Shown: positions 24,160 through 32,460 of the stretch, piece by piece
Layout of the letters: each line of letters starts with the position of its first letter
How positions within the stretch are numbered: position 1 is the first letter of the stretch
NCBI RefSeq assembly: GCF_018688235.1
Contig: NZ_CP061313.1
Span: 913,130-977,129, forward strand
Reading direction: 5' to 3'
DNA: 64,000 nt
From: Polynucleobacter sp. AP-Nino-20-G2
GTDB lineage: Bacteria; Pseudomonadota; Gammaproteobacteria; Burkholderiales; Burkholderiaceae
Position numbers and translations under genes: made by a program
The notes under the pieces: model-generated
What the model saw: only the letters and a program-made list of their open reading frames with translations
Told to the model about the DNA's origin: nothing
Database searches by the model: none

Positions 24160-24978
24160 TTAGCTTTGATGCCAGAAAGGCGTGCCAACGAGCGGGGTAC
24201 TTGCCTGCGCGGATTCCTGTGGCTGCACTGCCCCAGAGAGATGGGCGGTGCGTCCAGCCTCTACCGACATAGCAAACGCTTTAGCCATTGCAACGGGATC
24301 ATCGGCGAGCGCTACAGCGGTATTAAGTAAGACGCCATCAAACCCCCATTCCATTACCGTGCAAGCATGGGAGGGTAGCCCTAAGCCGGCATCAACCAAG
24401 AGCGGGACGGGTAAACGATCGCGCAGTAATTTCATGGCATAAGGATTTAGTGGGCCTTGGCCGGTGCCAATCGGCGCGGCCCAGGGCATGACTGCCTGGC
24501 AGCCCACATCTACGAGGCGTTGACATAAGATCAGATCCTCAGTGCAATATGGGAGAACCTTAAAGCCATCTTTGATGAGCGTTTCTGCAGTGGCGACTAA
24601 TCGCAAAGTATCAGGCTGCAATGTGTAGTCATCACCAATAAGCTCAAGCTTGATCCAATCAGTTTCAAATACTTCTCTAGCCATTTGTGCTGTAGTGATA
24701 GCTTCTTGTGGGCTATGGCAACCTGCGGTGTTAGGCAATACAGGGACTGCCATTTTCTTCAGGAGATCCCAAAAGCCAGAGTGGGCTTCAGTAGTGGATG
24801 TGCCTTGTCTACGCAGACTGACGGTAATCATCCCAGGGTTAGATTGTTTCACTGCATTTTCTAACACCTGTGGTGAAGGGTAGCGTGAAGTGCCAAGCAA
24901 CAAGCGACTTGCAAAGGTCTCGCCGTAGAGTACCAATGGATCTGCTGTATTGAGTGGAGTTGGCAACGGTGCGGTCAT
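24160..24978 (-). CDS. thiG: thiazole synthase
   Basis: Forms the thiazole from DXP, ThiS-thiocarboxylate and dehydroglycine. Diagnostic features are LLGTSRYPSPQVLENAV, the ELIGDDYTLQPD segment, MPWAAPIGTGQGPLNP and the phosphate-site VDAGLGLPSHACTVMEWGFDGVLLNTA. Length, 272 residues, is normal for ThiG, slightly extended at both ends. It lies between thiS and thiE on the minus strand, with thiO supplying the glycine-derived imine. Because ThiO is present, this is the oxidase-type (aerobic) route rather than ThiH. Confidence 0.95.
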   Translation of the reverse strand: MTAPLPTPLNTADPLVLYGETFASRLLLGTSRYPSPQVLENAVKQSNPGMITVSLRRQGTSTTEAHSGFWDLLKKMAVPVLPNTAGCHSPQEAITTAQMAREVFETDWIKLELIGDDYTLQPDTLRLVATAETLIKDGFKVLPYCTEDLILCQRLVDVGCQAVMPWAAPIGTGQGPLNPYAMKLLRDRLPVPLLVDAGLGLPSHACTVMEWGFDGVLLNTAVALADDPVAMAKAFAMSVEAGRTAHLSGAVQPQESAQASTPLVGTPFWHQS

Positions 24979-25033
24979 TTGAATGAAATAGGTTGATGTA
25001 GGTTTTGAAGGGGGATGTCGGTCAGCTGTCTAT

Positions 25034-25231
25034 TTAGCCGCCGGTAACTGGTGCAATGACTTCCATTTCATCGCCTTCATTTAATTGTTGTACTGCGTGT
25101 TTTGTTTTTGGAACAAATTCATAGTTGATTGCCACAGCGTATGGTGGAGTTGCAGCAATGAGTAATAAGACATCATCAATCGTGCTACCTTCTGGCACTT
25201 GTCTCTCAATTTGATTGACGATTACGCGCAT
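25034..25231 (-). CDS. thiS: sulfur carrier protein
   Basis: A 65-residue ubiquitin-like sulfur carrier, with the required C-terminal Gly-Gly (ITAPVTGG-type end, here PVTGG) that is thiocarboxylated and used by ThiG. The first ten bases overlap the end of thiO, which supports translational coupling. Its activating enzyme ThiF is not visible in the window and must be elsewhere. Confidence 0.93.
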   Translation of the reverse strand: MRVIVNQIERQVPEGSTIDDVLLLIAATPPYAVAINYEFVPKTKHAVQQLNEGDEMEVIAPVTGG

Positions 25232-26370
25232 GTGCTCGCCTCGCGCAAGTCGGAGTTCACCTCAAGCCCTAGTATTTCTGCGGTGGGACTAGAGTCTGTG
25301 CTGATCAACTCTAGAGCGCAGTCTAATATCGCCGGAGAAATCATGAAGCCATGACGATATAGTCCATTAATTAGCATTAAGTCCGCAACTCCCGATCTTC
25401 GTTCAACATGAATCTCTGGCAAGTTATCTTTGAGAGTTGGTCGACATTGTGTCGCCATCTCAAGGATGCGCGCTTCGGCAAATCCACTGTGTACCGTATA
25501 GGTGGCGCTCAGTAACTCCATGGCCGAGCGCACACTCATCGGTGATAAGTCTTCGGATTCGATCTCAGTGGCGCCGATAACGTAAACATCATCTTCTTTA
25601 GGGGCGATATAGATCGGATAGCGTGGATGAATTAAACGGGTGGGGCGGCGCAACTTAACCTCTGGTGCATGCAGTCGAATGACTTCACCGCGAACACCGC
25701 GTAGATCCTTGGGGGCAGAATCAGTATTTTTCCAAGCCTTTTTTGCCCCTAGGCCACGGCAATCAATCACCCAATCAAATCGATCAATCTCTTTACGAAG
25801 TTGCTCTGGATCGGCTGGTGTATGCCAATGGCATTTGACCTTCATGAGCTTGAGTTCTACCAACAAGGCCTCTAGTAATTGGCGGTTGTCTAATTGACCC
25901 TCATTAGGAAGATACAGCCCTTGCGTAAACCGATCAGCAACACCTGGCTCGATTGCTTTTAATGAATGGCTATCCAAGCGTTGTGGAGCGGATAAGAACT
26001 CATTGCGCATGCTATTGCGCTCGAGATGTGAAGCAAAGCGCTCTGCATCGCTAGCGTCTTGGCGATGCCACAAAATCAACGTACCATCTTGCTGAAAAAA
26101 GACGGGTTTCGCGAGTTCATCAATCAACTGCTTCCAGCGCGGAAGACTATGAATGCCCATACCCACGACATTATCTTCAGTGATGGCTGACTCTGCGAGT
26201 GGAGCCAGCATCGCTGCAGCAATTCGAGCGGGGGATTCGAGCGCATCGGAGCCCCCTTTTTCAAATAGCTCGACTTGCGCCCCGCGTTTGGCAAGCGCAA
26301 CCGCCAGTAACCGACCTATGAGGCCGGCACCGACGATGGCATATTTACCTTTTGCGAAAGTGCTATTCAT
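25222..26370 (-). CDS. thiO: glycine oxidase
   Basis: FAD enzyme that oxidises glycine to the imine used by ThiG. The Rossmann start YAIVGAGLIGRLLAVALAKRG is at residues 11-31, an arginine-rich acid-binding region follows, and the C-terminal INGLYRHGFMISPA fits the DAAO fold. Length 382 residues is typical. It sits between thiC and thiS, with 31 bases after thiC. The aerobic route agrees with an oxygen-using lifestyle. Confidence 0.9.
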   Translation of the reverse strand: MNSTFAKGKYAIVGAGLIGRLLAVALAKRGAQVELFEKGGSDALESPARIAAAMLAPLAESAITEDNVVGMGIHSLPRWKQLIDELAKPVFFQQDGTLILWHRQDASDAERFASHLERNSMRNEFLSAPQRLDSHSLKAIEPGVADRFTQGLYLPNEGQLDNRQLLEALLVELKLMKVKCHWHTPADPEQLRKEIDRFDWVIDCRGLGAKKAWKNTDSAPKDLRGVRGEVIRLHAPEVKLRRPTRLIHPRYPIYIAPKEDDVYVIGATEIESEDLSPMSVRSAMELLSATYTVHSGFAEARILEMATQCRPTLKDNLPEIHVERRSGVADLMLINGLYRHGFMISPAILDCALELISTDSSPTAEILGLEVNSDLREASTCA

Positions 26371-26401
26371 TTCAATGAATGTTTTTCAGTATGAAGATTA
26401 C

Positions 26402-28342
26402 TTACTGATAAATCTCACTACCGCGCTTGCGGAACTCCGCAGACATTTCTTCCATGCCTTTTTGTGGATCTTGCGCTACTTCAGCCGCAATCGGAATCAC
26501 TTTAGAAGTCTTCGGATTGCCATCTGCATCTAAAGTGGCAGCGTAGTCACGCACTTCTTGAGTGATCTTCATAGAGCAGAACTTGGGTCCGCACATTGAG
26601 CAGAAGTGGGCAATTTTCGCGCCTTCAGCCGGGAGAGTCGCATCGTGATATTCACGAGCGCGCTCAGGGTCTAAGCCTAGATTAAATTGATCTTCCCAGC
26701 GGAACTCAAAACGCGCCTTGGATAAGGCGTTGTCACGCACTTGCGCACCAGGCAAGCCCTTAGCTAAGTCTGCACCATGAGCTGCAATTTTGTAAGTGAT
26801 GATGCCAGTACGAACGTCTTCTTTGTCGGGCAAGCCTAAATGCTCTTTGGGTGTGACATAGCAAAGCATGGCAGTGCCATACCAACCAATTTGTGCCGCA
26901 CCAATGCCGCTAGTGATGTGGTCGTAGCCTGGAGCAATATCGGTAATCAATGGTCCAAGGGTATAGAAGGGTGCCTCTAAGCAGTGCTTCAGTTCCTTGG
27001 TCATGTTTTCTTCAATGCGTTGCATTGGTACATGGCCAGGACCTTCGATCATGACCTGAACATCGTGTTTCCATGCTTTAGCGGTTAATTCACCAAGCGT
27101 ATGGAGTTCGCCGAACTGAGCGGCATCATTTGAGTCAGCGATACAGCCAGGACGCAGGCCATCACCTAGACTAAATGAAACGTCATATGCTTTCATGATT
27201 TCGCAGATTTCATCAAACTTCGTGTAGAGGAAGTTTTCTTTATGATGCGCTAAGCACCACTTCGCCATGATGGAGCCACCACGAGATACGATGCCGGTAA
27301 TACGGTCAGCAGTTAAGGGTACATAGCGCAACAAGACGCCAGCATGAATGGTGAAGTAATCCACGCCTTGTTCAGCTTGCTCAATTAAAGTGTCGCGGAA
27401 CATTTCCCAGGTAAGGTCTTCAGCAATGCCGCCGGTCTTATCAAGCGCTTGATAAATAGGAACGGTACCAATTGGCACTGGTGAGTTGCGAATAATCCAT
27501 TCACGTGTTTCATGGATATGTTTGCCGGTGGAAAGATCCATGATCGTATCGGCACCCCAGCGGATTGACCAGACCATTTTTTCTACTTCCTCATTGATGG
27601 AGGAGGTGACAGCTGAGTTACCTAAGTTGCCATTGATCTTGACGCGGAAGTTTCGGCCAATAATCATTGGCTCTAATTCTGGGTGATTAATATTTGCGGG
27701 AATAATCGCTCGACCAGCGGCGATTTCAGAGCGAACAAATTCACCGGTGACGATGTCCGGCAGGTTGGCGCCGTAGCTTTTGCCTGGATGTTGCTTGAGT
27801 AACTGCTTGTACTCTGGGTTTTTGCGCAATTGCTCTAAGCCCATGGATTCGCGTAAGGCTACGTATTCCATTTCAGGGGTCACGATGCCTTGGCGGGCGT
27901 AATGCATTTGGCTCACATTTCGACCAGCTCTAGCTACGCGTGGTGCATTGATATGCGCAAAACGTAAGCTTTGAGTCGCTTCGTCCTTTGAACGCGCAAC
28001 GCCGTACTCAGAACTTGGACCGGATAATTGCTCTGTATCTCCACGTTCTTCAATCCAGTTTTTCCGGAGTAAAGGCAAGCCTTTTTCAAGATTAATCAAT
28101 ATGTCAGGATCACTATAGGGGCCTGATGTGTCGTAAACCGGTACCGGTGGATTGGCAACCATTTCTTCACCCACGCGCGTGGGGAGTTGCTCAATCATGC
28201 GAATCGGCGCTTTGATATCCGGACGTGAGCCCTCTAAATACGTTTTAGTGGATGCCGGGTAGGCGAATTTTTGACCGAAATCGCGCTCTAAGCTTTTTAA
28301 GCTTGGGATCTCTTGTTTGGTTTTATTGTTGGTATTGCTCAT
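26402..28342 (-). CDS. thiC: phosphomethylpyrimidine synthase
   Basis: Radical-SAM enzyme that turns aminoimidazole ribotide into HMP-P. The C-terminal cluster motif CSMCGPKFC holds the 4Fe-4S cysteines. The 646-residue form from ATG 28342 has an AGGAG site six bases before it, better than a longer start. The gene follows a TPP riboswitch, so it heads the thiC-O-S-G-E operon and is shut down by thiamine pyrophosphate. Confidence 0.96.
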   Translation of the reverse strand: MSNTNNKTKQEIPSLKSLERDFGQKFAYPASTKTYLEGSRPDIKAPIRMIEQLPTRVGEEMVANPPVPVYDTSGPYSDPDILINLEKGLPLLRKNWIEERGDTEQLSGPSSEYGVARSKDEATQSLRFAHINAPRVARAGRNVSQMHYARQGIVTPEMEYVALRESMGLEQLRKNPEYKQLLKQHPGKSYGANLPDIVTGEFVRSEIAAGRAIIPANINHPELEPMIIGRNFRVKINGNLGNSAVTSSINEEVEKMVWSIRWGADTIMDLSTGKHIHETREWIIRNSPVPIGTVPIYQALDKTGGIAEDLTWEMFRDTLIEQAEQGVDYFTIHAGVLLRYVPLTADRITGIVSRGGSIMAKWCLAHHKENFLYTKFDEICEIMKAYDVSFSLGDGLRPGCIADSNDAAQFGELHTLGELTAKAWKHDVQVMIEGPGHVPMQRIEENMTKELKHCLEAPFYTLGPLITDIAPGYDHITSGIGAAQIGWYGTAMLCYVTPKEHLGLPDKEDVRTGIITYKIAAHGADLAKGLPGAQVRDNALSKARFEFRWEDQFNLGLDPERAREYHDATLPAEGAKIAHFCSMCGPKFCSMKITQEVRDYAATLDADGNPKTSKVIPIAAEVAQDPQKGMEEMSAEFRKRGSEIYQ

Positions 28343-28395
28343 GTCCATCTCCTGACTGTTTAAGATGGACGAAACCGGGTGTCGGTCTGATAGAA

Positions 28396-28486
28396 ATCTC
28401 CCCACGCCAGCATTACCTGGATCGGGTTATAGGGTCTTTCTCAGCGCCTCAAAGTTAACACTGGACTTAGAGGGCACCCCTGTTTC
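28396..28486 (-). promoter_or_regulatory. TPP riboswitch (THI element)
   Basis: On the minus strand the conserved parts appear in order: ACAGGGGTGCCC, CTGAGA, ACCC, and the second half GATCCAGGTAATGCTGGCG ending GGGGA. It ends about 50 bases before the thiC start and probably regulates translation or termination. Confidence 0.95.
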
Positions 28487-28564
28487 ATCCTTAATGCCAA
28501 TTTAACCACGAAATTACCGTCAGCTGGGTGACTTCGGTCAAGTGAAAAGACGGTAAATTGGGTT

Positions 28565-29404
28565 TTAGCGTGCCCTGGTATTTCGCAAGATGAAATCAGC
28601 GGTAACGAAAGCCGCATCACTGGTGAATTCATCAGCCAAAATGCGTGCCGCAGCCTCAGAGAGGGGAATTTCAATAAAACCACTGACTTCGCCATCATGA
28701 TTGGTGGGTATGAAGTTCTCTGCCAGCTCTAAATCATAGATATAGAGCTGTTCATCATGAAAACCCCGGTTGGGGATGGGTCTACGCATATGAATTCTGC
28801 CAACAGGCTCAATTTGGTCAGAAATTTGAGGGGGAACGCCGGCTTCTTCCCATAATTCTCTACGGGCATTCACCCAGGGTGTTTCATCCGCTCCAATGCC
28901 ACCAGCTGCCAAGTTATCTAGCCGACCTGGGTCTGTGGCCTTGGTTTCGCTGCGTCGACCTAACCAAAGATTGCCTGCTTTGGTGTATCCATTGATATGG
29001 GTTGCCATGCTTCTGAAGCCAAAGGTGCGGAAAGCGGAGCGCTCTAAGCGGAAGTATTCATGCCCATTTTGATCTATCCAGGCAAAATCTTCATGTCTCC
29101 AACCTGGAATAAATCCACCTTGATGCATGCGATCTGCTAGCTTGGACAGGCTATCTGAAAGTGCAATAGGTCGAGCATGTTCAATAGTGAGGCGATCATG
29201 CCCCAATCTGATGTGCGGAATTGCTTGTTTTCCTAATGATTCTTGCAAGTAAGGAATGAATTCAGGATTCAAATGACCAATCACTTGATTGGACTCAAGT
29301 CCGCCAGCAAAATAAATTGGCATGAAGTCCTGTGGGGCGGATCTTGATACGTTTTGAAGCATTTCTTCTAACGCGGCTAGTGTGCTGGTAGTGATCTTGT
29401 GCAT
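28565..29404 (-). CDS. Nudix hydrolase with DUF4743-like N-terminal domain
   Basis: The 279-residue protein has an intact Nudix box at residues 168-190 (G-x5-E-x7-RELWEEAGV), which coordinates Mg for nucleoside-diphosphate-linked hydrolysis. The first 150 residues resemble DUF4743, the domain found in front of the Nudix part in Tnr3-like thiamine-related hydrolases. Placed right upstream of the TPP riboswitch of thiC, it may hydrolyse oxidised thiamine diphosphates; this is inference. No separate promoter is evident in the 35-70 bases before its ATG. Confidence 0.75.
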   Translation of the reverse strand: MHKITTSTLAALEEMLQNVSRSAPQDFMPIYFAGGLESNQVIGHLNPEFIPYLQESLGKQAIPHIRLGHDRLTIEHARPIALSDSLSKLADRMHQGGFIPGWRHEDFAWIDQNGHEYFRLERSAFRTFGFRSMATHINGYTKAGNLWLGRRSETKATDPGRLDNLAAGGIGADETPWVNARRELWEEAGVPPQISDQIEPVGRIHMRRPIPNRGFHDEQLYIYDLELAENFIPTNHDGEVSGFIEIPLSEAAARILADEFTSDAAFVTADFILRNTRAR

Positions 29405-29570
29405 GCGCTTAGTGTAAGAGAATTCAAAACCGATTGATTAAAAATTCTGAAATCAATTTCATTTGTCAATAGAGCGCGAGTGAATATTTTTTCTCAAAGA
29501 GTGCTGCTTATAAATTAAGCAAGCCAGGTCACTCTATACAAATCTACGACTTACGAAAACTTTTTGGTAT

Positions 29571-29593
29571 TTATCCACACAGGCTGTGGATAA
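29571..29593. other. inverted pair of consensus DnaA boxes
   Basis: TTATCCACA (29571-29579) and its reverse complement TGTGGATAA (29585-29593) are both perfect DnaA boxes five bases apart. They also form a hairpin followed by seven T on the plus strand, but no plus-strand gene ends here. Confidence 0.6.
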
Positions 29594-29606
29594 GTTTTTT
29601 TCAAAT

Positions 29607-29681
29607 TGGTCCCGCCGACAGGAATCGAACCTGTATCCCACGCTTAGGAGGCATGTGCACTATCCATTGTGCTACGGCGAG
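29607..29681 (-). tRNA. tRNA-Arg (CCT)
   Basis: A 75-base gene with encoded CCA: acceptor CTCGCCG pairs with CGGCGGG (one G:T), anticodon CCT lies in GCCTCCTAAGC, and the T-loop is TTCGATT. The 3' end is 13 bases from the DnaA-box pair. Confidence 0.95.
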
Positions 29682-29773
29682 ATAAAAAGCAATTGCAAAA
29701 AATCATTACGGCAAAACTAAATCTACAGTAGAAATAATCTAATGCGCGTACAAAAGGGTAGTCAGCGAAAGCA

Positions 29774-29782
29774 TTATCCACG
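29774..29782 (+). other. near-consensus DnaA box
   Basis: TTATCCACG differs from the E. coli consensus in one base and lies about 200 bases from the inverted pair at 29571. Confidence 0.4.
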
Positions 29783-29792
29783 CATCTCGAAC

Positions 29793-29933
29793 TTACCAGC
29801 CACACATTGCCCATACTTGATTCGTGAGGGCCACCATCATGTCCGGGGCAAAGTAAGAGGCGAAGACGATGATGAGAACAAATAATGCGGATATATAAAA
29901 AACGCTACGCCAGACTGAGTTATTTACTTGCAT
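29793..29933 (-). CDS. 46-residue membrane peptide
   Basis: A short gene starts 7 bases after the MFS stop. It reads MQVNNSVWRSVFYISALF, then a strongly hydrophobic helix VLIIVFASYFA (single membrane span), and ends MCGW. Same-strand position directly after the transporter gene suggests an accessory subunit or regulator made from the same mRNA. No clear Shine-Dalgarno sequence is seen, so translation may be coupled to the transporter. Confidence 0.55.
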   Translation of the reverse strand: MQVNNSVWRSVFYISALFVLIIVFASYFAPDMMVALTNQVWAMCGW

Positions 29934-29940
29934 AAAACTT

Positions 29941-31161
29941 TTAGGTGGTTGCGACACGATGAATTGCACGCTCTTTCACTGGCAAGTTAACTAGGAAGGC
30001 GAAAATACCTAGTGCGATCGCAATATTCCAAACAATAGAATAAGAGCCAGTGCGATCGAATAGATAGCCGCCCAAATACGCCCCGCAGAAGCTGCCTAGT
30101 TGATGAGAGAAAAATACCAAGCCCGAAAGCATGGTGAGGTATTTAACGCCGAAAATTTGCGCCACAATCGCATTGGTTAAGGGTATGGTGGATAACCAAA
30201 GAAAGCCCATGATGGCAGCAAATACGTAAGTGCTAGTTGGACTTAGCGGTAGCCATAAGAAACCGAGAATGGCGATAGATCTGCTCAGATAGATGCCAGA
30301 GAGCAGGTAGCGCTTCGGAAAGCGTTGGCCGAGTATTCCGGCGCTATAGGTGCCAAAGATATTAAAAAGACCAATCAAGGCTAAGGCAGTAGTTGCTACC
30401 GCTGGTGCGCCAACCTCGGGATAGATTTTGGAGAGATCTTTCAGGTATGGCGCTAAGTGCACCGCAATAAATACCACCTGAAATCCACACACAAAATATC
30501 CAAGGGTAAGCAAACGAAAGCTTGGATTACCAATGGCCTCATTTAAGGCCTGTCTAATGGTTTGATCACCACGTTGGTGTGTAGACGCGACCGTCGGCTC
30601 GCGCAACATGAAGGCAATCGGGATCATGAGGCTGGCCATAAGGGCCAACATGAGCAATGCATCGTTTGCGCCAAAGCTACTGAGTAAACCTTGCTCAACA
30701 GGAATCATTAAGAACTGACCAAATGAACCTGCGGCCGCAGCAATACCCATTGCCCAAACCCGTTTTTCTGCGGCAACGTTGCGCCCCAGAATTCCATATA
30801 CAACGCTATATGTTGTTGCGGTTTGCGCTAGCCCAATGAGTAAGCCGCCAGCTAGTGAAAAGTTCACTGCATCCGTTGAGAGCGCCATGCCTGCTAAGCC
30901 AACTGCATAGAGTGCGCCGCCAACAAGCATGATCTTGAACGCGCCATAACGATCTGCCAGTGCGCCCGTAACGGGTTGAACCGCTCCCCAAATTAGGTTT
31001 TGCAGTGCGATGGTGAGTGCAAACGTTTCACGGCCCCAGCCATTGGCAGAAGTAATAGGTAGATTAAAAAGACCAAATCCATGGCGTATACCCATGGAAA
31101 AGGTCACCATCAGCCCACCAAAAATCAGGACTTGCTTGAGTGATAGTTTGGTGGAGGCCAA
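29941..31161 (-). CDS. MFS transporter
   Basis: The 406-residue protein has the twelve-helix MFS pattern with the helix 2-3 motif GALADRYGAFK and a repeated QRFPKRY in the second half. It resembles the monocarboxylate/oxalate-formate type. The TTG start is directly next to the CoA-transferase stop (TAA TTG), so it is translated from the same mRNA. The partner enzyme suggests uptake of a carboxylic acid that is then activated to a CoA ester, but the substrate is unknown. Confidence 0.8.
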   Translation of the reverse strand: MASTKLSLKQVLIFGGLMVTFSMGIRHGFGLFNLPITSANGWGRETFALTIALQNLIWGAVQPVTGALADRYGAFKIMLVGGALYAVGLAGMALSTDAVNFSLAGGLLIGLAQTATTYSVVYGILGRNVAAEKRVWAMGIAAAAGSFGQFLMIPVEQGLLSSFGANDALLMLALMASLMIPIAFMLREPTVASTHQRGDQTIRQALNEAIGNPSFRLLTLGYFVCGFQVVFIAVHLAPYLKDLSKIYPEVGAPAVATTALALIGLFNIFGTYSAGILGQRFPKRYLLSGIYLSRSIAILGFLWLPLSPTSTYVFAAIMGFLWLSTIPLTNAIVAQIFGVKYLTMLSGLVFFSHQLGSFCGAYLGGYLFDRTGSYSIVWNIAIALGIFAFLVNLPVKERAIHRVATT

Positions 31162-32382
31162 TTAGACGATGCCTTTGCTATGTAGAGCGTCAATTGCCTG
31201 ATCGTCTAATTTGAGTCGCTCTCGTAGGATTTCATTGGTGTGCTGACCAAGAGTGGGGGGTGCCATGCGGACATCTACCGGGGTTTCAGATAAGTGAATT
31301 GGGCTAGCAACCAGCTTCATCGTGCCAGCGGTAGGATGGGGCACATCAATCTGGATGCCACGTGCTTTTACTTGCTCATTTTCAAAAACTTCCTGGAAGT
31401 TATTGATTGGCCCACAGGGCACATTAGCCGCCTCAAGAAGGGATATCCATTCTGCCTTGGTCTTCTGACGGGTCATCACTTCAAGCAATGGAATCAATAA
31501 CTTACGATTTTCAACGCGCAAGGGATTGCTTAAATAGAGGGGATTTTCAGCTAAATGAGCCTCTCCTCCAGCGGTCACGAAATGCTTGAATTGGCCGTCA
31601 TTGCCCACGCCAACAATCATCCAGCCATCCGAAGTCGGGAAGGTTTGATAGGGAACAATAATGGGGGAAGCATTGCCCCAACGGCGCGGAACCTGATTGG
31701 AGCAGAGATAGGCGCTAGAAACATTGGCCATGATTGCAATTTGGGTATCGAGTAAGGCCATATCAATATATTGACCTTGTCCAGTTTGGTCTCTGTGTAC
31801 TACAGCGGCCAAAATAGCGGTGCTGGCATACATTCCTGTAAAGATATCGGCAATTGCTACACCAGCCTTTTGTGGGCTAGCGCCTGGAAAGTCATCTGCC
31901 TCACCCGTAACACTCATAAAGCCACCCATGCCTTGGATGATGAAGTCATAACCAGGTCGATGAGCATAGGGCCCGTTTTGGCCAAAACCGGTAATGGAGC
32001 AGTAAATGAGGTCATTTTTGACCTTTTTAAGACTCTCGTAATCCAGGCCATACTTGGCCAAATCCCCAACTTTGTAGTTTTCGATGACCACATCAGACTC
32101 TTTTGCCAACTGACGAATGATCTCTTGGCCTTCTGGCTTGCTGATATCGACCGTAATCGAGCGTTTATTGCGGTTAATACAGATGAAGTAGGCTGATTCT
32201 GCGGTGTCGTTACCGTTTTCGTCTTTGGCAAAGGGAGGGCCCCAGTGGCGGGTGTCGTCACCAGCCCCCGGCCGCTCCACTTTAATGACATCGGCACCGA
32301 GATCGGCGAGGTTTTGTGCGCACCATGGGCCGGCAAGAACACGGCTGAGGTCTAAAACGCGAATATGACTTAAGGCTCCCAT
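31162..32382 (-). CDS. CaiB/BaiF-type CoA-transferase (class III)
   Basis: Transfers CoA between carboxylic acids. The 406-residue sequence opens IRVLDLSRVLAGPWCAQNLADLGADVIKVE, the class III N-terminus, with RNKRSITVDI and the catalytic-region aspartate in DMALLDTQIA. The closing PPTLGQHTNEIL is also typical. Partner MFS gene follows without gap. Substrate could be oxalate/formate, succinate or another dicarboxylate; the sequence does not decide. Confidence 0.88.
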   Translation of the reverse strand: MGALSHIRVLDLSRVLAGPWCAQNLADLGADVIKVERPGAGDDTRHWGPPFAKDENGNDTAESAYFICINRNKRSITVDISKPEGQEIIRQLAKESDVVIENYKVGDLAKYGLDYESLKKVKNDLIYCSITGFGQNGPYAHRPGYDFIIQGMGGFMSVTGEADDFPGASPQKAGVAIADIFTGMYASTAILAAVVHRDQTGQGQYIDMALLDTQIAIMANVSSAYLCSNQVPRRWGNASPIIVPYQTFPTSDGWMIVGVGNDGQFKHFVTAGGEAHLAENPLYLSNPLRVENRKLLIPLLEVMTRQKTKAEWISLLEAANVPCGPINNFQEVFENEQVKARGIQIDVPHPTAGTMKLVASPIHLSETPVDVRMAPPTLGQHTNEILRERLKLDDQAIDALHSKGIV

Positions 32383-32460
32383 CCTGTGATTTTGGCATGA
32401 ATAGAGGGGTAATTTGTGAAAATTCCGGTTTTAGTTCAGACATGACTACAATTTGCGCGC

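Noticed and set aside
28441..28698. 85-codon minus-strand frame through the riboswitch
   Set aside because: It overlaps both the TPP riboswitch and the Nudix gene in a different frame.
29571..29601. ordinary rho-independent terminator
   Set aside because: The hairpin and T-run point along the plus strand, but no plus-strand gene ends nearby; on the tRNA strand no T-run follows. Kept as DnaA boxes instead.
31771..32196. 141-codon plus-strand frame opposite the CoA-transferase
   Set aside because: Antisense to conserved coding sequence, no ribosome site or domain.
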